Position numbers and translations under genes: made by a program. 52,177 nucleotides of DNA from positions 1 to 52,177 of the forward strand of contig CABYJW010000005.1 in NCBI GenBank assembly GCA_902519465.1. Reading direction: 5' to 3'. Shown one piece after another: positions 21,572-29,362 of this stretch (positions are counted from its first letter, which is position 1; each line of letters opens with the position of its first letter). The DNA is from an uncultured Pelagibacteraceae bacterium (lineage in GTDB: Bacteria; Pseudomonadota; Alphaproteobacteria; Pelagibacterales; Pelagibacteraceae). The notes under the pieces were generated by a model. It did not search any database and had not been told where the DNA came from. It saw only the letters and a list, made by a program, of their open reading frames with translations.

Positions 21572-21943
21572 CTAAGAAAGATCTGCAGCAAATTCTTTTA
21601 ATTTTTCAATTGGAACCAACTCTAAAGTTTTTTCATGAGTTGCTTTCAAAAATATTGGACAACCTTTTCCTGCCTCAAGTGCTCTTGCATACCAGCTAGC
21701 ACAAACGCACCATTTATCTCCATCTTTTAACCCTGGAAAACCAAATTCAGGATGAGGAGTAATTAAATCATTACCAGCTTCTTTGCACCATTTCAAAAAT
21801 TCATCATTTACCTTTACGCAAACTGTGTGAAGTCCTCTATCGTTTTTATCTGTGTTACAACAACCATCTCTAAACCATCCTGTTATTGGATCGGTTGAAC
21901 AACTTTCTAAATTCTCACCTAATACATTTTTTTGTTTGCTCAT
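21572..21943 (-). CDS. DUF2237 family protein
   Basis: Small cytoplasmic protein of 123 residues, rich in Cys and Trp. The family pattern is visible: NVLGENLESCSTDPITGWFRDGCCNT at the N-terminus, HTVCVKVNDEFLKWCKEAGNDL in the middle and GLKDGDKWCVCASWYARALEAG, followed by PIFLKATHEKTL. Function is unknown. The ATG shares one base with the soxG stop (TAATG), so it is translationally coupled as the last gene of the sarcosine oxidase operon. Its stop lies 3 bases from the convergent ATP-grasp stop; the junction contains two AGATCT copies that could form a small hairpin without a T-tract. Confidence 0.88.
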   Translation of the reverse strand: MSKQKNVLGENLESCSTDPITGWFRDGCCNTDKNDRGLHTVCVKVNDEFLKWCKEAGNDLITPHPEFGFPGLKDGDKWCVCASWYARALEAGKGCPIFLKATHEKTLELVPIEKLKEFAADLS

Positions 21944-22464
21944 TATAAATCTATTGTGTCTTGCAATCTTTTTTTAAAATAATCTTCATACGATTTATTA
22001 CATGTAATTAAATATTTGTCCTCAAGATTGTAAATTGTGCAGTCAATTCTTGCTATTAAGGTCTGTGCGATTGTCAGAGGAGGAAATTTTTTCGATCTAA
22101 AATCAAAATGTGTCAGCTTATTTAAATAATCTTTCATTTTATCACCACTAAATTCAAAATAAACCTGCCCGTAAGAACAATCTGAAGCTAACAGTTCATC
22201 ATTCGAATTCATAGTATTTATCATTCTTGATAACGCCTCTTCCTCTTTATTTTTTAAACAAATTAAACTCCATTGATCAAAAGACTGTTTTGCAAAAAGA
22301 TAATTCTCATTACTTATCATCCTTAAATTATCCTTAGGCGGCAAAAGAGATATTTCTCCGTTCACAGTTTCTGCAAATCGACCATCACCTTTTCCTCTTA
22401 AAAGAATTTGTTGAAAGTCTCTTTGAGCAATATAAATTCCATCTCCCGAAAAAGTTCTTGTCAT
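21943..22464 (-). CDS. soxG: Sarcosine oxidase gamma subunit
   Basis: Smallest folate-side subunit of heterotetrameric sarcosine oxidase; its role is structural. The 173 residues begin MTRTFSGDGIYIAQRDFQQILLRG and contain DCSYGQVYFEFSGDKMKDYLNKL and a C-terminal TLIARIDCTIYNLEDKYLITCNKSYEDYF, patterns seen in SoxG (GcvT-fold relatives). The family is poorly conserved, so linkage to soxA with a 4-base overlap is a main support. The stop overlaps the DUF2237 start. Confidence 0.88.
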   Translation of the reverse strand: MTRTFSGDGIYIAQRDFQQILLRGKGDGRFAETVNGEISLLPPKDNLRMISNENYLFAKQSFDQWSLICLKNKEEEALSRMINTMNSNDELLASDCSYGQVYFEFSGDKMKDYLNKLTHFDFRSKKFPPLTIAQTLIARIDCTIYNLEDKYLITCNKSYEDYFKKRLQDTIDL

Positions 22465-25415
22465 GATAGCAGCCTTTTGTTTTCAGGATCAAAAAAACTG
22501 GGCTTAACTACTTCAACAGGTATAACATTCATATTTGAAGTTGAAACGTATATTTGACTACCTATTTTTCTGTTACCCTCTTTTATTAAAGCCATTGCAA
22601 TTGAATGATTTAAAGTCGGACTAAAATAACTCGAAGTAACCTGTCCCAACATTTTAATTGGCTTATCTATTTGTGATGGAATATTTTTGTCCTCTATAAC
22701 GTGTTGCCCTTCTTCAATACCATACGATTTATCTACTGGGACCAGACCAACTAATTGCTTCCTATCACCTTTAATAATATCTGATCTTGTTAAGGATCTT
22801 TTGCCGATAAAATCCTTTTTTTTCTTCCCTATCATCCAATTTAAATTTAAATCTAACGGTGTAACCGTTCCATCAGTTTCCTGACCAACAATTATATAAC
22901 CCTTTTCGGCTCTTAATAGATGCATAGTTTCTGTTCCATACGGAACCAAATCAACATCTCTGCTGTAATAAAAGATTCTCTCCCAAAGAGTTAAAGCATA
23001 TTTTGGAGGAACATAAATTTCATAACCCTGTTCACCCGTGAAACTGGCTCTTAGAATTCTTACTTTATAATTTAAATAATCAAAAGTATTAAAAGTCATA
23101 TAAGGAAATTTATGATTGCTAAAATCAATATTATTAAACACTCTGCTTAATATAATCCTTGATTTAGGACCACTAATATTAAAAGTAGCAAATTGTTCGG
23201 TAATTGAATTTAAGTAAACATTTAAATTTGGCCATTCTGTCTGAGCGAATTCTTCCATGTGAGATAAAACATTTGCAGCTCCGCCAGATGTAGTCGTAGT
23301 AATAAAATGATTGTCATTTATTTTGCAAACAATACCATCATCTTTAACCATACCATCTTCACCAAGCATTAGCGCATATTTCGCGCTCATTGGTTTCATT
23401 TTTGTAAAACTATTTGTGTACATCATATTTACAAATTCAAGTGCGTCTTTACCTTTTATTTCTATTTTTCCAAGTGTGCTTCCATCTAAAATTCCAGCTG
23501 AATCTCTCACTTGTTTAGATTCTCTTTGCACAGCTTCATTCATGGTTTCATTTTCATATTTTTTGTAATACCAGGGCCTTTTCCACTGACCTACATCTTC
23601 AAATACTGCATTATGTTTTATGTGCCATGGGTGAATTGGAGTTTTTCTTTCAGGGTCATAAAACTCATAAGTACTCCTTCCTGCGATGGCAGAAAAACTT
23701 ACCGGGTTATATGGCGGTCTATAAGTTGTTGTGCCAACTTCAGAAACACTTTTCTTTAATAATTTTGAGACTATACCTAATGCATTTATGCTACTAATTT
23801 TTCCTTGATCCGTTCCCATGCTGTTTGTAGTAAAACGTTTTAAGTGCTCGATACGATCAAAACCTTCCCTAATCGCTTGTGTTAAATCTTTTGTTGTCAC
23901 ATCATTTTGTAAATCTATAAAAGATTTTGACCATAATGAATTATTATTGTTTTTCGTCTCCCATATCTCTTTTATATTAAATTCTTCAGAGCCATTGACC
24001 TCTATCTTAAGGTCAATATCATTTACACCATCAATGAAATTAAGTTTTTTATTAACTTCATCAATAATATCTTTAAAAATAAAATTTCCACTCACTGAGC
24101 CTAATGTAATTGTCTTTTGAAAAGATTTTTCTGGTTTAAAGGTTAAGATTTTTTCGTCCCATTTCACTAAACCTTTTGATTGAGTAAAAAGATGTATATC
24201 AGGGTTGATACCACCAGAAACACATAGCATTGAAGCTTTTATTTTTATTATTTTATTTTTTTTTGTTCTCACGCTAATATTTTTAATCCCACTGTTACCG
24301 TCACAACCTTCAATTTCTGATTTCGGATAGAAAGGAATATTATAAGCTTCTAATAAATCTAAGGTTTCTTTCTCAATTTTTTTTAAATCTCTTACATCTA
24401 CGTATGCCTTTGGCATGCTTTTACGATCTATCAATAATTTTAGCAGACTAAAAGTTGAGGAATTATTTGTAAAAATAACAGGATTATTATCAGGGACAAC
24501 ATCGTATCTTTGAATATATTTTTCAAAAGATGCAGCAAGCATTACACCAGGCAAGTCATTATTTCTAAAAGATAAAAATCTTTCGATATGCCCATTCGCT
24601 AAAATAGTGTTTTCAGTTCTAATTTTATGAAGAACTAACTCAGATTTTTTATTATCAGGTTCAATTCCAACTGACCTGTCTTCAATTGCAGTAAGATGAT
24701 TACTGTAATTATAAGTGGTTACTGTTGTATTTTTTAAAATTTTTATATTGGCTGAATTTTTTAATAGCCTTTCAGTTTTTTCAAGCCATTCCGAAGTTTT
24801 CTGATCATTAACTGACTTAACTTTGTTTGAATTTTTTAGAATGCCTCCAAGCTCATTTTCCCTTTCAATAAGCAATACATCTTTATCTGTTCCTGCTAAT
24901 TTTTTAGCTGCGAGCAAACCGGATAAACCACCGCCTACTATCAAAATATCAATATTATGATGAAGATGTGTACTTTTTGATTTAAATTCACGAGGAGGTT
25001 TGCCCAATCCAGCTGTTCTTCTTATTAATGGTTCATAAAGATTTTTCCAAAAACCTTTCGGTCCCATGAATGTTTTATAATAAAAACCTGCTGAAAATAT
25101 TGGAGATAAAAGGTTATTAACTGAGCCAAAGTCCGTTTTAAGCGAAGGCCAACGGTTTTGGCTTTTAACGACCATTCCCTCGTAAATTTTTTTAACTGTA
25201 GCTCTTACATTTGGCTCATTATATTCATTTATTATCTGTACCAGAGCATTTGGCTCTTCTATTCCACAAGTATAAATACCCCTTGGTCTATGATACTTAA
25301 AACTTCTTCCAACAAGTTTTACATTATTTCTTAATAGAGCAGAGGCAATTGTATCACCCTTGTTACCACCATATCTCTTTCCATCAAATTTAAAATAAAT
25401 TTTATTATCAGTCAT
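22461..25415 (-). CDS. soxA: Sarcosine oxidase alpha subunit
   Basis: Large subunit of the tetrameric enzyme that converts sarcosine, THF and O2 to glycine, methylene-THF and H2O2. The 984 residues show the N-terminal 2Fe-2S-ferredoxin-like domain (FDGKRYGGNKGDTIASALL, 10-28, with RPRGIYTCGIEEPN), the NAD(P)/FAD-type Rossmann motif IVGGGLSGLLAAK (159-171), and a C-terminal folate-binding GcvT-like domain from about 590, including TSGGAANVLSHMEEF, SFTGEQGYEIYVPP and RAEKGYIIVGQETDGTVTP. Order soxB-soxD-(SHOCT)-soxA-soxG is the usual one except for the inserted small gene. No frame break is seen over almost 3 kb. Confidence 0.95.
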   Translation of the reverse strand: MTDNKIYFKFDGKRYGGNKGDTIASALLRNNVKLVGRSFKYHRPRGIYTCGIEEPNALVQIINEYNEPNVRATVKKIYEGMVVKSQNRWPSLKTDFGSVNNLLSPIFSAGFYYKTFMGPKGFWKNLYEPLIRRTAGLGKPPREFKSKSTHLHHNIDILIVGGGLSGLLAAKKLAGTDKDVLLIERENELGGILKNSNKVKSVNDQKTSEWLEKTERLLKNSANIKILKNTTVTTYNYSNHLTAIEDRSVGIEPDNKKSELVLHKIRTENTILANGHIERFLSFRNNDLPGVMLAASFEKYIQRYDVVPDNNPVIFTNNSSTFSLLKLLIDRKSMPKAYVDVRDLKKIEKETLDLLEAYNIPFYPKSEIEGCDGNSGIKNISVRTKKNKIIKIKASMLCVSGGINPDIHLFTQSKGLVKWDEKILTFKPEKSFQKTITLGSVSGNFIFKDIIDEVNKKLNFIDGVNDIDLKIEVNGSEEFNIKEIWETKNNNNSLWSKSFIDLQNDVTTKDLTQAIREGFDRIEHLKRFTTNSMGTDQGKISSINALGIVSKLLKKSVSEVGTTTYRPPYNPVSFSAIAGRSTYEFYDPERKTPIHPWHIKHNAVFEDVGQWKRPWYYKKYENETMNEAVQRESKQVRDSAGILDGSTLGKIEIKGKDALEFVNMMYTNSFTKMKPMSAKYALMLGEDGMVKDDGIVCKINDNHFITTTTSGGAANVLSHMEEFAQTEWPNLNVYLNSITEQFATFNISGPKSRIILSRVFNNIDFSNHKFPYMTFNTFDYLNYKVRILRASFTGEQGYEIYVPPKYALTLWERIFYYSRDVDLVPYGTETMHLLRAEKGYIIVGQETDGTVTPLDLNLNWMIGKKKKDFIGKRSLTRSDIIKGDRKQLVGLVPVDKSYGIEEGQHVIEDKNIPSQIDKPIKMLGQVTSSYFSPTLNHSIAMALIKEGNRKIGSQIYVSTSNMNVIPVEVVKPSFFDPENKRLLS

Positions 25416-25420
25416 ATTTT

Positions 25421-25630
25421 CTAATTAAGTATTTTCTTTTTTTCCTTTTCATATTCATATCCGGTGATTACACCATCTTTATAAAGGTCCAGAAGCTTTT
25501 TTAATTGATCAGAAACCTCACTACTTATGACTTTATTAGTTTCTATTTCATTAGATTTTTCTGCGCTTATATTTACAGAGAACAAAGAGAAAAAAAACGT
25601 GATTAAAAAAAGGGTTTTAATTTTTTTCAT
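25421..25630 (-). CDS. Small exported protein with C-terminal SHOCT-like motif
   Basis: The 69-residue protein has a signal peptide (MKKIKTLFLITFFFSLFSVNISA, cleavage likely after residue 23), a short polar linker and a C-terminal segment DQLKKLLDLYKDGVITGYEYEKEKKKIL (about 40-68), which matches the SHOCT pattern of a short helix, a D/G-x-I-T/S turn, and E/Y-F-x-x-x-K-x-x-L. SHOCT motifs are short oligomerisation or tethering elements. Its ATG overlaps the soxD stop (ATGA) and soxA starts 5 bases after its stop, so it is fully embedded in the sox operon. I know of no role for such a protein in sarcosine oxidase. Confidence 0.72.
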   Translation of the reverse strand: MKKIKTLFLITFFFSLFSVNISAEKSNEIETNKVISSEVSDQLKKLLDLYKDGVITGYEYEKEKKKILN

Positions 25631-25980
25631 AGTTTTTTCACCGTAAAATTTCCAGACCCAACATCGGGTTCTCCTGATGGAGATTTAAGTGTATTTTGGA
25701 ATTTTTTAATTGGTGGTGGTGTCTCTCCAATTTTGTAAGTTAATAATATTTCATCAGTTGATGTGTTTCTGACGGCATTAAACCATTTTTTACATCCGTG
25801 CGTGTGAACCCAACGTTCATAATAAATTCCTTTTGGATTCGATCTTATAAAAACATATTCAGCCCATTCTCTATCAGTTACTTGTTCTGGATTTTTTGGT
25901 CTTGTGACGTGCGCTTCACCACCATTTGTGAATTCAGACTGATCTCTTTCTCCACAGTAAGGACATTTAATTAAAAGCAT
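25627..25980 (-). CDS. soxD: Sarcosine oxidase delta subunit
   Basis: Zinc-binding small subunit of heterotetrameric sarcosine oxidase. The 117 residues have the family start MLLIKCPYCGERDQSEFTNGGEAH with CPYC at 6-9, then RSNPKGIYYERWVHTHGCKKWFNAVRNT, whose His and Cys complete the zinc site. The C-terminus is a longer polar tail. The gene begins 2 bases after the soxB stop and overlaps the start of the small SHOCT-like gene by 4 bases. Confidence 0.95.
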   Translation of the reverse strand: MLLIKCPYCGERDQSEFTNGGEAHVTRPKNPEQVTDREWAEYVFIRSNPKGIYYERWVHTHGCKKWFNAVRNTSTDEILLTYKIGETPPPIKKFQNTLKSPSGEPDVGSGNFTVKKL

Positions 25981-25982
25981 TT

Positions 25983-27233
25983 TTAATGTGCTACAGCCGC
26001 AGCCCCGTGTTCATCAACCAATCTTCCACTCACAAAACGCTCCAAACTAAAAGGAGCATTTATTGAGTGGGCTTTATCTTTTGCTATTGTATGTGCAAAT
26101 AGATTTGCACTTCCAGGAGTCGCTTTAAATCCACCGGTTCCCCATCCACAATTAAAATACAATCCTTCAACTTCGCATTTACTTATTATTGGACTAGCGT
26201 CTGGACAAATATCAACGATACCACCCCATTGACGTAACATTTTCATTTTTCCAAAAATTGGATAGAGTTCAACGATTGACCTAATTGTATCTTCAATAAT
26301 ATTGTAACCTCCTCTTTGTGTGAATGAATTATAACCATCAGTACCTGCACCAATAACTAATTCACCTTTATCAGATTGACTCACATAGGCATGAACTGCG
26401 TTTGACATCACCACGGTATTAATAACTGGTTTAATAGGTTCAGAAACTAATGCTTGAAGTGGTTTACTTTGAAGCGGTAATCGTACTCCCGCTGTTTCAG
26501 CCAAAACACTTGTGTGACCAGACGCAACTACTCCAACTCTTTTTGCTCTTATAATTCCTTTAGTGGTTTCTACACCATGAACTTTTCCATTTTTTGTTCT
26601 AATTTTTTTTACTTCACAATTTTGAATTACATCTACGCCTAACTCATCAGCTCTCATTGCATATCCCCAAGCAACTGCATCATGACGAGCAACACCACCT
26701 CGAGGCTGAAAAGAAGCTCCAAGAACTGGGTACCTACAATTATTAATATTCATTATTGGCACAAGTTTTTTAATTTCTTTAGGGTCTGCCCAGTGAGAGT
26801 CAATTCCGTTGAGTTGATTTGCGCTCACTCTCCTTTTTATTTCTTTAATGTCATGTTCGTTATGGGCTAGGTTTAATACTCCTCTTTGACTGAACATCAC
26901 ATTATAATTTAATTCAGTTGATAAATTTTCCCACAATTTTAAAGAATGGTCGTAAAGATGTGCGCTCTCATCCCAAAGATAATTTGATCTGATAATTGTT
27001 GTATTCCGACCTGTATTACCGCTTCCAAGCCAACCTTTTTCTATAACCGCAATATTTTTTAATCCGTGTTCTTTAGCCAAATAATAAGCAGTACCCAAAC
27101 CGTGACCACCGCCACCAACAATTATTATATCGTAAAATTTTCTTGGCTCAGGGCTACGCCACATTTTTTTCCAATTTTCATTATTTGAAAAGGAGTTTTT
27201 GATTATATTAAAGATGGAATATTTTTTTTTCAC
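25983..27233 (-). CDS. soxB: Sarcosine oxidase beta subunit
   Basis: Catalytic subunit that oxidises sarcosine at non-covalent FAD and carries covalent FMN. The 416 residues fit the family. The start [15 protein letters not shown] with the [18 protein letters not shown] segment is characteristic, then [22 protein letters not shown] (37-57) for [19 protein letters not shown] (71-85), and [16 protein letters not shown] with His184 at the FMN attachment position. The C-terminus holds [15 protein letters not shown]-like flavin contacts. It heads the minus-strand operon; no glyA or purU gene, common in other sox clusters, is present. Confidence 0.96.
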   Translation of the reverse strand: MKKKYSIFNIIKNSFSNNENWKKMWRSPEPRKFYDIIIVGGGGHGLGTAYYLAKEHGLKNIAVIEKGWLGSGNTGRNTTIIRSNYLWDESAHLYDHSLKLWENLSTELNYNVMFSQRGVLNLAHNEHDIKEIKRRVSANQLNGIDSHWADPKEIKKLVPIMNINNCRYPVLGASFQPRGGVARHDAVAWGYAMRADELGVDVIQNCEVKKIRTKNGKVHGVETTKGIIRAKRVGVVASGHTSVLAETAGVRLPLQSKPLQALVSEPIKPVINTVVMSNAVHAYVSQSDKGELVIGAGTDGYNSFTQRGGYNIIEDTIRSIVELYPIFGKMKMLRQWGGIVDICPDASPIISKCEVEGLYFNCGWGTGGFKATPGSANLFAHTIAKDKAHSINAPFSLERFVSGRLVDEHGAAAVAH

Positions 27234-27274
27234 AACAGAAAATTAACAAAAAAAACTGAATTCATCTACTATAT

Positions 27275-27739
27275 TTAGGTTGAAGATCCCAGAGGAATTG
27301 GTTGAGAAACCACAGTTGTAAGCCAACAATTTTGTAATGGGCCACTTTCTAAAAATTTTTCAACCTGCCACCTGAATTGAAAAAATTTTTTGTTTTGATC
27401 CAAAATAACGACTTTAAAAACAGCTTTATTCTCATCTTTATAAACTTCAGAAATTTCATGACTGATATGGTTCAAAAGCATATTATAATTTTCACCTTTT
27501 ATCATCTGCTTGAACCTATCTAATGGTCCAGTAAATATTTGATTAACAGGGTGGGCAAATTCCCAAGTTTGCTCAATACCTACATCTTTATAGGGAGTAT
27601 CATTTTTTTTTAAGCTTTGGAGTTGAATTTTTATTACTTCAGCTGGTGCGATTTTGCTTTTCGGTTTTACTATTCCAGATTTTGCTATGCAAATATTTAG
27701 AAAGAAAATTATTAGTGTTAATTTAATAACATTAGGCAT
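27275..27739 (-). CDS. DUF4864-like exported protein
   Basis: The 154 residues have an N-terminal hydrophobic signal (KLTLIIFFLNICIAKSG) and a domain with PAEVIKIQLQSLKKND, GIEQTWEFAHPVNQIFTGPLDRFKQM and FQFRWQVEKF followed by CWLTTVVSQPI, which matches my memory of DUF4864 (a small alpha+beta fold related to NTF2-like proteins). No catalytic residue is known. It lies 41 bases upstream of soxB on the same strand, so it may be co-transcribed. A perfect 16-bp inverted repeat sits 22 bases upstream of its ATG (27762-27794). Confidence 0.7.
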   Translation of the reverse strand: MPNVIKLTLIIFFLNICIAKSGIVKPKSKIAPAEVIKIQLQSLKKNDTPYKDVGIEQTWEFAHPVNQIFTGPLDRFKQMIKGENYNMLLNHISHEISEVYKDENKAVFKVVILDQNKKFFQFRWQVEKFLESGPLQNCWLTTVVSQPIPLGSST

Positions 27740-27761
27740 TATTGATCTTTAAAGGAAAGTA

Positions 27762-27794
27762 TTAATACGTCAAGTGGGCCACTTGACGTATTAA
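27762..27794. repeat. Perfect 16-bp inverted repeat between metY and the DUF4864 gene
   Basis: TTAATACGTCAAGTGG at 27762-27777 and its exact complement at 27779-27794 are separated by one base. Transcribed from metY it would form a long hairpin starting 9 bases after the metY stop, so it could terminate or protect the metY message, but no T-tract follows in that direction. Its position just before the next gene would also fit a dimeric regulator site. Either role is inference. Confidence 0.75.
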
Positions 27795-27803
27795 CAAATT
27801 TTA

Positions 27804-29099
27804 TTACGCAGCTAATGCTTGTTTAATATCAGCAATAATATCGTCTGGATGTTCTATTCCAATTGAAAGTCTAACATATCCAGGTGTAACACCAGCTTCA
27901 GCCAATTGTTTTTCATTTAGCTGACTGTGAGTCGTAGACGCCGGGTGAATTGCTAAACTTCTTGCATCACCAATATTTGCAACGTGGTAAAGAAGTTTTA
28001 AATTATCTATAAATTTAGCTCCAGCCTCTATACTCCCCAAATCCATACCAACTAAAGATCCATAACCACCTTTCATGTATCTTTTGGCTCTATCTCTTAT
28101 TTCTCCCTGATGATTTGTTGGATAAATTACATTCTTAACTTTTTTCTCCGACTCTAAAAATTTGACAACTTTTTCTGCGTTTGCGCAGTGTTGTTTCATT
28201 CTTAGTGCTACGGTTTCTAAGCCTTGAATAATTTGAAATGCATTGAAAGGAGATAGTGGAGCACCAAGGTCTCTTAAAAGAACAACTCGTGCTCTTACTG
28301 CAAAAGCAACATTAGCTCCTGTCATTTTTGGAACGTCTCTTCCCCAAATAGCACCATTGTAACTTGGATCAGGCGTGTTGAACAAAGGTTGTCTCTTGGC
28401 ATTTTTTACCCAGTCAAATGTTCCTCCGTCAACAATTATTCCGCCAATAGAAGTACCGTGTCCTCCAATATATTTTGTAAGCGAATGCATTACTATAGTT
28501 GCGCCATGTTCAAGCGGCTTACAAATTACTGGTGCAGCAGTATTATCTATAATTAAAGGTATCCCGTGTTTTTTTCCAATATCAGCAACTTCTTTAATTG
28601 GAAACACTCTTAAGTATGGATTAGGACAAGACTCACCGTAGTATGCTCTTGTCTTTTCATCAGTAAGCTTCTCAAAGTTTTTTGGATCCTTTGGATCAGC
28701 AAATCTAACTTCGATACCTTGCATGCTTAATGTATTTTTAAATAAGTTAACTGTTCCACCATATAAATCAGTTGAGGAAACAATATTGTCTCCTGCTTGA
28801 CATACATTTTGTACACAGAAAGCAGAAGCTGCTTGACCCGAACCAACTGCAACTGCAGCTAATCCACCCTCTAAAGCTGCAACTCTTTTTTCAAGTATAT
28901 CGCAAGTGGGATTATTAATTCTTGTGTAAATATTTCCAGCCTCTTTAAGTCCAAATAAATTTGCCGCCGTTTTAGCATCTTTAAATTGGTAAGACGTAGT
29001 TTGATAAATAGGAACCGCTACAGCAGTCGTTGCTGGATCGCTTCTATATTCACCACCATGAAGACCTATAGTCTCTGGATTTTTTATTTTATCAGCCAT
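27804..29099 (-). CDS. metY: O-acetylhomoserine sulfhydrylase (aminocarboxypropyltransferase)
   Basis: PLP enzyme that makes homocysteine directly from O-acetylhomoserine and sulfide (it may also use methanethiol). From the ATG at 29099 it has 431 residues and begins MADKIKNPETIGLHGG. PVPIYQTTSYQF-like and NIYTRINNPT (57-65) segments, GSGQAASAF, and the PLP-lysine Lys209 in MHSLTKYIGGHG are those of the Cys/Met-metabolism family, MetY branch. The frame runs back to 29153, but the AAGGAG at 29106-29111 and the SAM-V aptamer fix the start at 29099. Expression should be switched off by SAM through the two riboswitches upstream. Confidence 0.94.
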   Translation of the reverse strand: MADKIKNPETIGLHGGEYRSDPATTAVAVPIYQTTSYQFKDAKTAANLFGLKEAGNIYTRINNPTCDILEKRVAALEGGLAAVAVGSGQAASAFCVQNVCQAGDNIVSSTDLYGGTVNLFKNTLSMQGIEVRFADPKDPKNFEKLTDEKTRAYYGESCPNPYLRVFPIKEVADIGKKHGIPLIIDNTAAPVICKPLEHGATIVMHSLTKYIGGHGTSIGGIIVDGGTFDWVKNAKRQPLFNTPDPSYNGAIWGRDVPKMTGANVAFAVRARVVLLRDLGAPLSPFNAFQIIQGLETVALRMKQHCANAEKVVKFLESEKKVKNVIYPTNHQGEIRDRAKRYMKGGYGSLVGMDLGSIEAGAKFIDNLKLLYHVANIGDARSLAIHPASTTHSQLNEKQLAEAGVTPGYVRLSIGIEHPDDIIADIKQALAA

Positions 29100-29105
29100 T
29101 TTTTT

Positions 29106-29161
29106 CTCCTTTTTTAGTACTTCGACGAAAGTCAGGCGTACAATATAGTTCAAATGCCTGG
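29106..29161 (-). promoter_or_regulatory. SAM-V riboswitch aptamer overlapping the metY ribosome site
   Basis: Read on the minus strand, CAGGC (29160-29156) pairs with GCCTG (29137-29133), enclosing ATTTGAACTATATTGTAC. GTAC in that loop (29141-29138) can pair with GTAC further on (29120-29117) to form the pseudoknot, followed by TAAAAAAGGAG, in which the last six bases are the Shine-Dalgarno site of metY (29111-29106). This matches the SAM-V consensus known from marine alphaproteobacteria (H-type pseudoknot, core shared with SAM-II). SAM binding would hide the ribosome site and block translation. Confidence 0.85.
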
Positions 29162-29180
29162 CTTTAATTTACGTACTCGT

Positions 29181-29209
29181 AAAAAAAAACCACCGACTAA
29201 AGCGGTGGT
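29181..29209 (-). terminator. Rho-independent terminator between the two SAM aptamers
   Basis: On the minus strand a stem CCACCG/CGGTGG (with one more A-T pair) and a 7-base loop are followed by nine T residues (29189-29181). It lies right after the SAM-II aptamer and before the SAM-V aptamer and metY, so it can only act as an attenuator of metY. The stem arm and loop contain CGCTTTAG (29204-29197), complementary to the 3-prime end of the SAM-II core, giving a plausible antiterminator. Confidence 0.85.
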
Positions 29210-29220
29210 CTCGAAAGATT

Positions 29221-29270
29221 CGCTTTAGCGGATTTTGTAAAGCGCTCGCAATTTGTATTAAATCAGCGCT
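29221..29270 (-). promoter_or_regulatory. SAM-II riboswitch aptamer
   Basis: Minus-strand reading starts AGCGCT-GATTTAA, continues to ATTGCG-AGCGCT and ends GCTAAAGCG. The P1 stem is AGCGCT (29270-29265) with AGCGCT (29246-29241); GCG (29249-29247) can pair with CGC (29230-29228) for the pseudoknot. GATTTAA and GCTAAA are hallmark SAM-II core bases. It begins about three bases after the expected transcription start, and leads directly into a terminator, so it should control transcription elongation into metY. Confidence 0.88.
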
Positions 29271-29279
29271 AAAAATCAA

Positions 29280-29309
29280 ATTATATTAGATTTAACCTAA
29301 ATAAGTCAA
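29280..29309 (-). promoter_or_regulatory. metY: Promoter of the metY riboswitch leader
   Basis: On the minus strand TTGACT (29309-29304), an 18-base spacer and a perfect TATAAT (29285-29280). The predicted start near 29273 places the SAM-II aptamer at the very 5-prime end of the transcript. It is one of the best sigma70-type matches in the window. Confidence 0.75.
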
Positions 29310-29362
29310 TAGCAATTTGGTCCATTTTAACTTCTCAAAAATGATATAAAATAGGAATTAAT

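Noticed and set aside
21564-21590. Terminator between the ATP-grasp and DUF2237 genes
   Set aside because: Two AGATCT copies can pair, but the stem is only six base pairs, not GC-rich, and has no T-tract.
29100-29153. N-terminal extension of metY
   Set aside because: It is the translated SAM-V leader; the strong AAGGAG and family N-terminus support the ATG at 29099.
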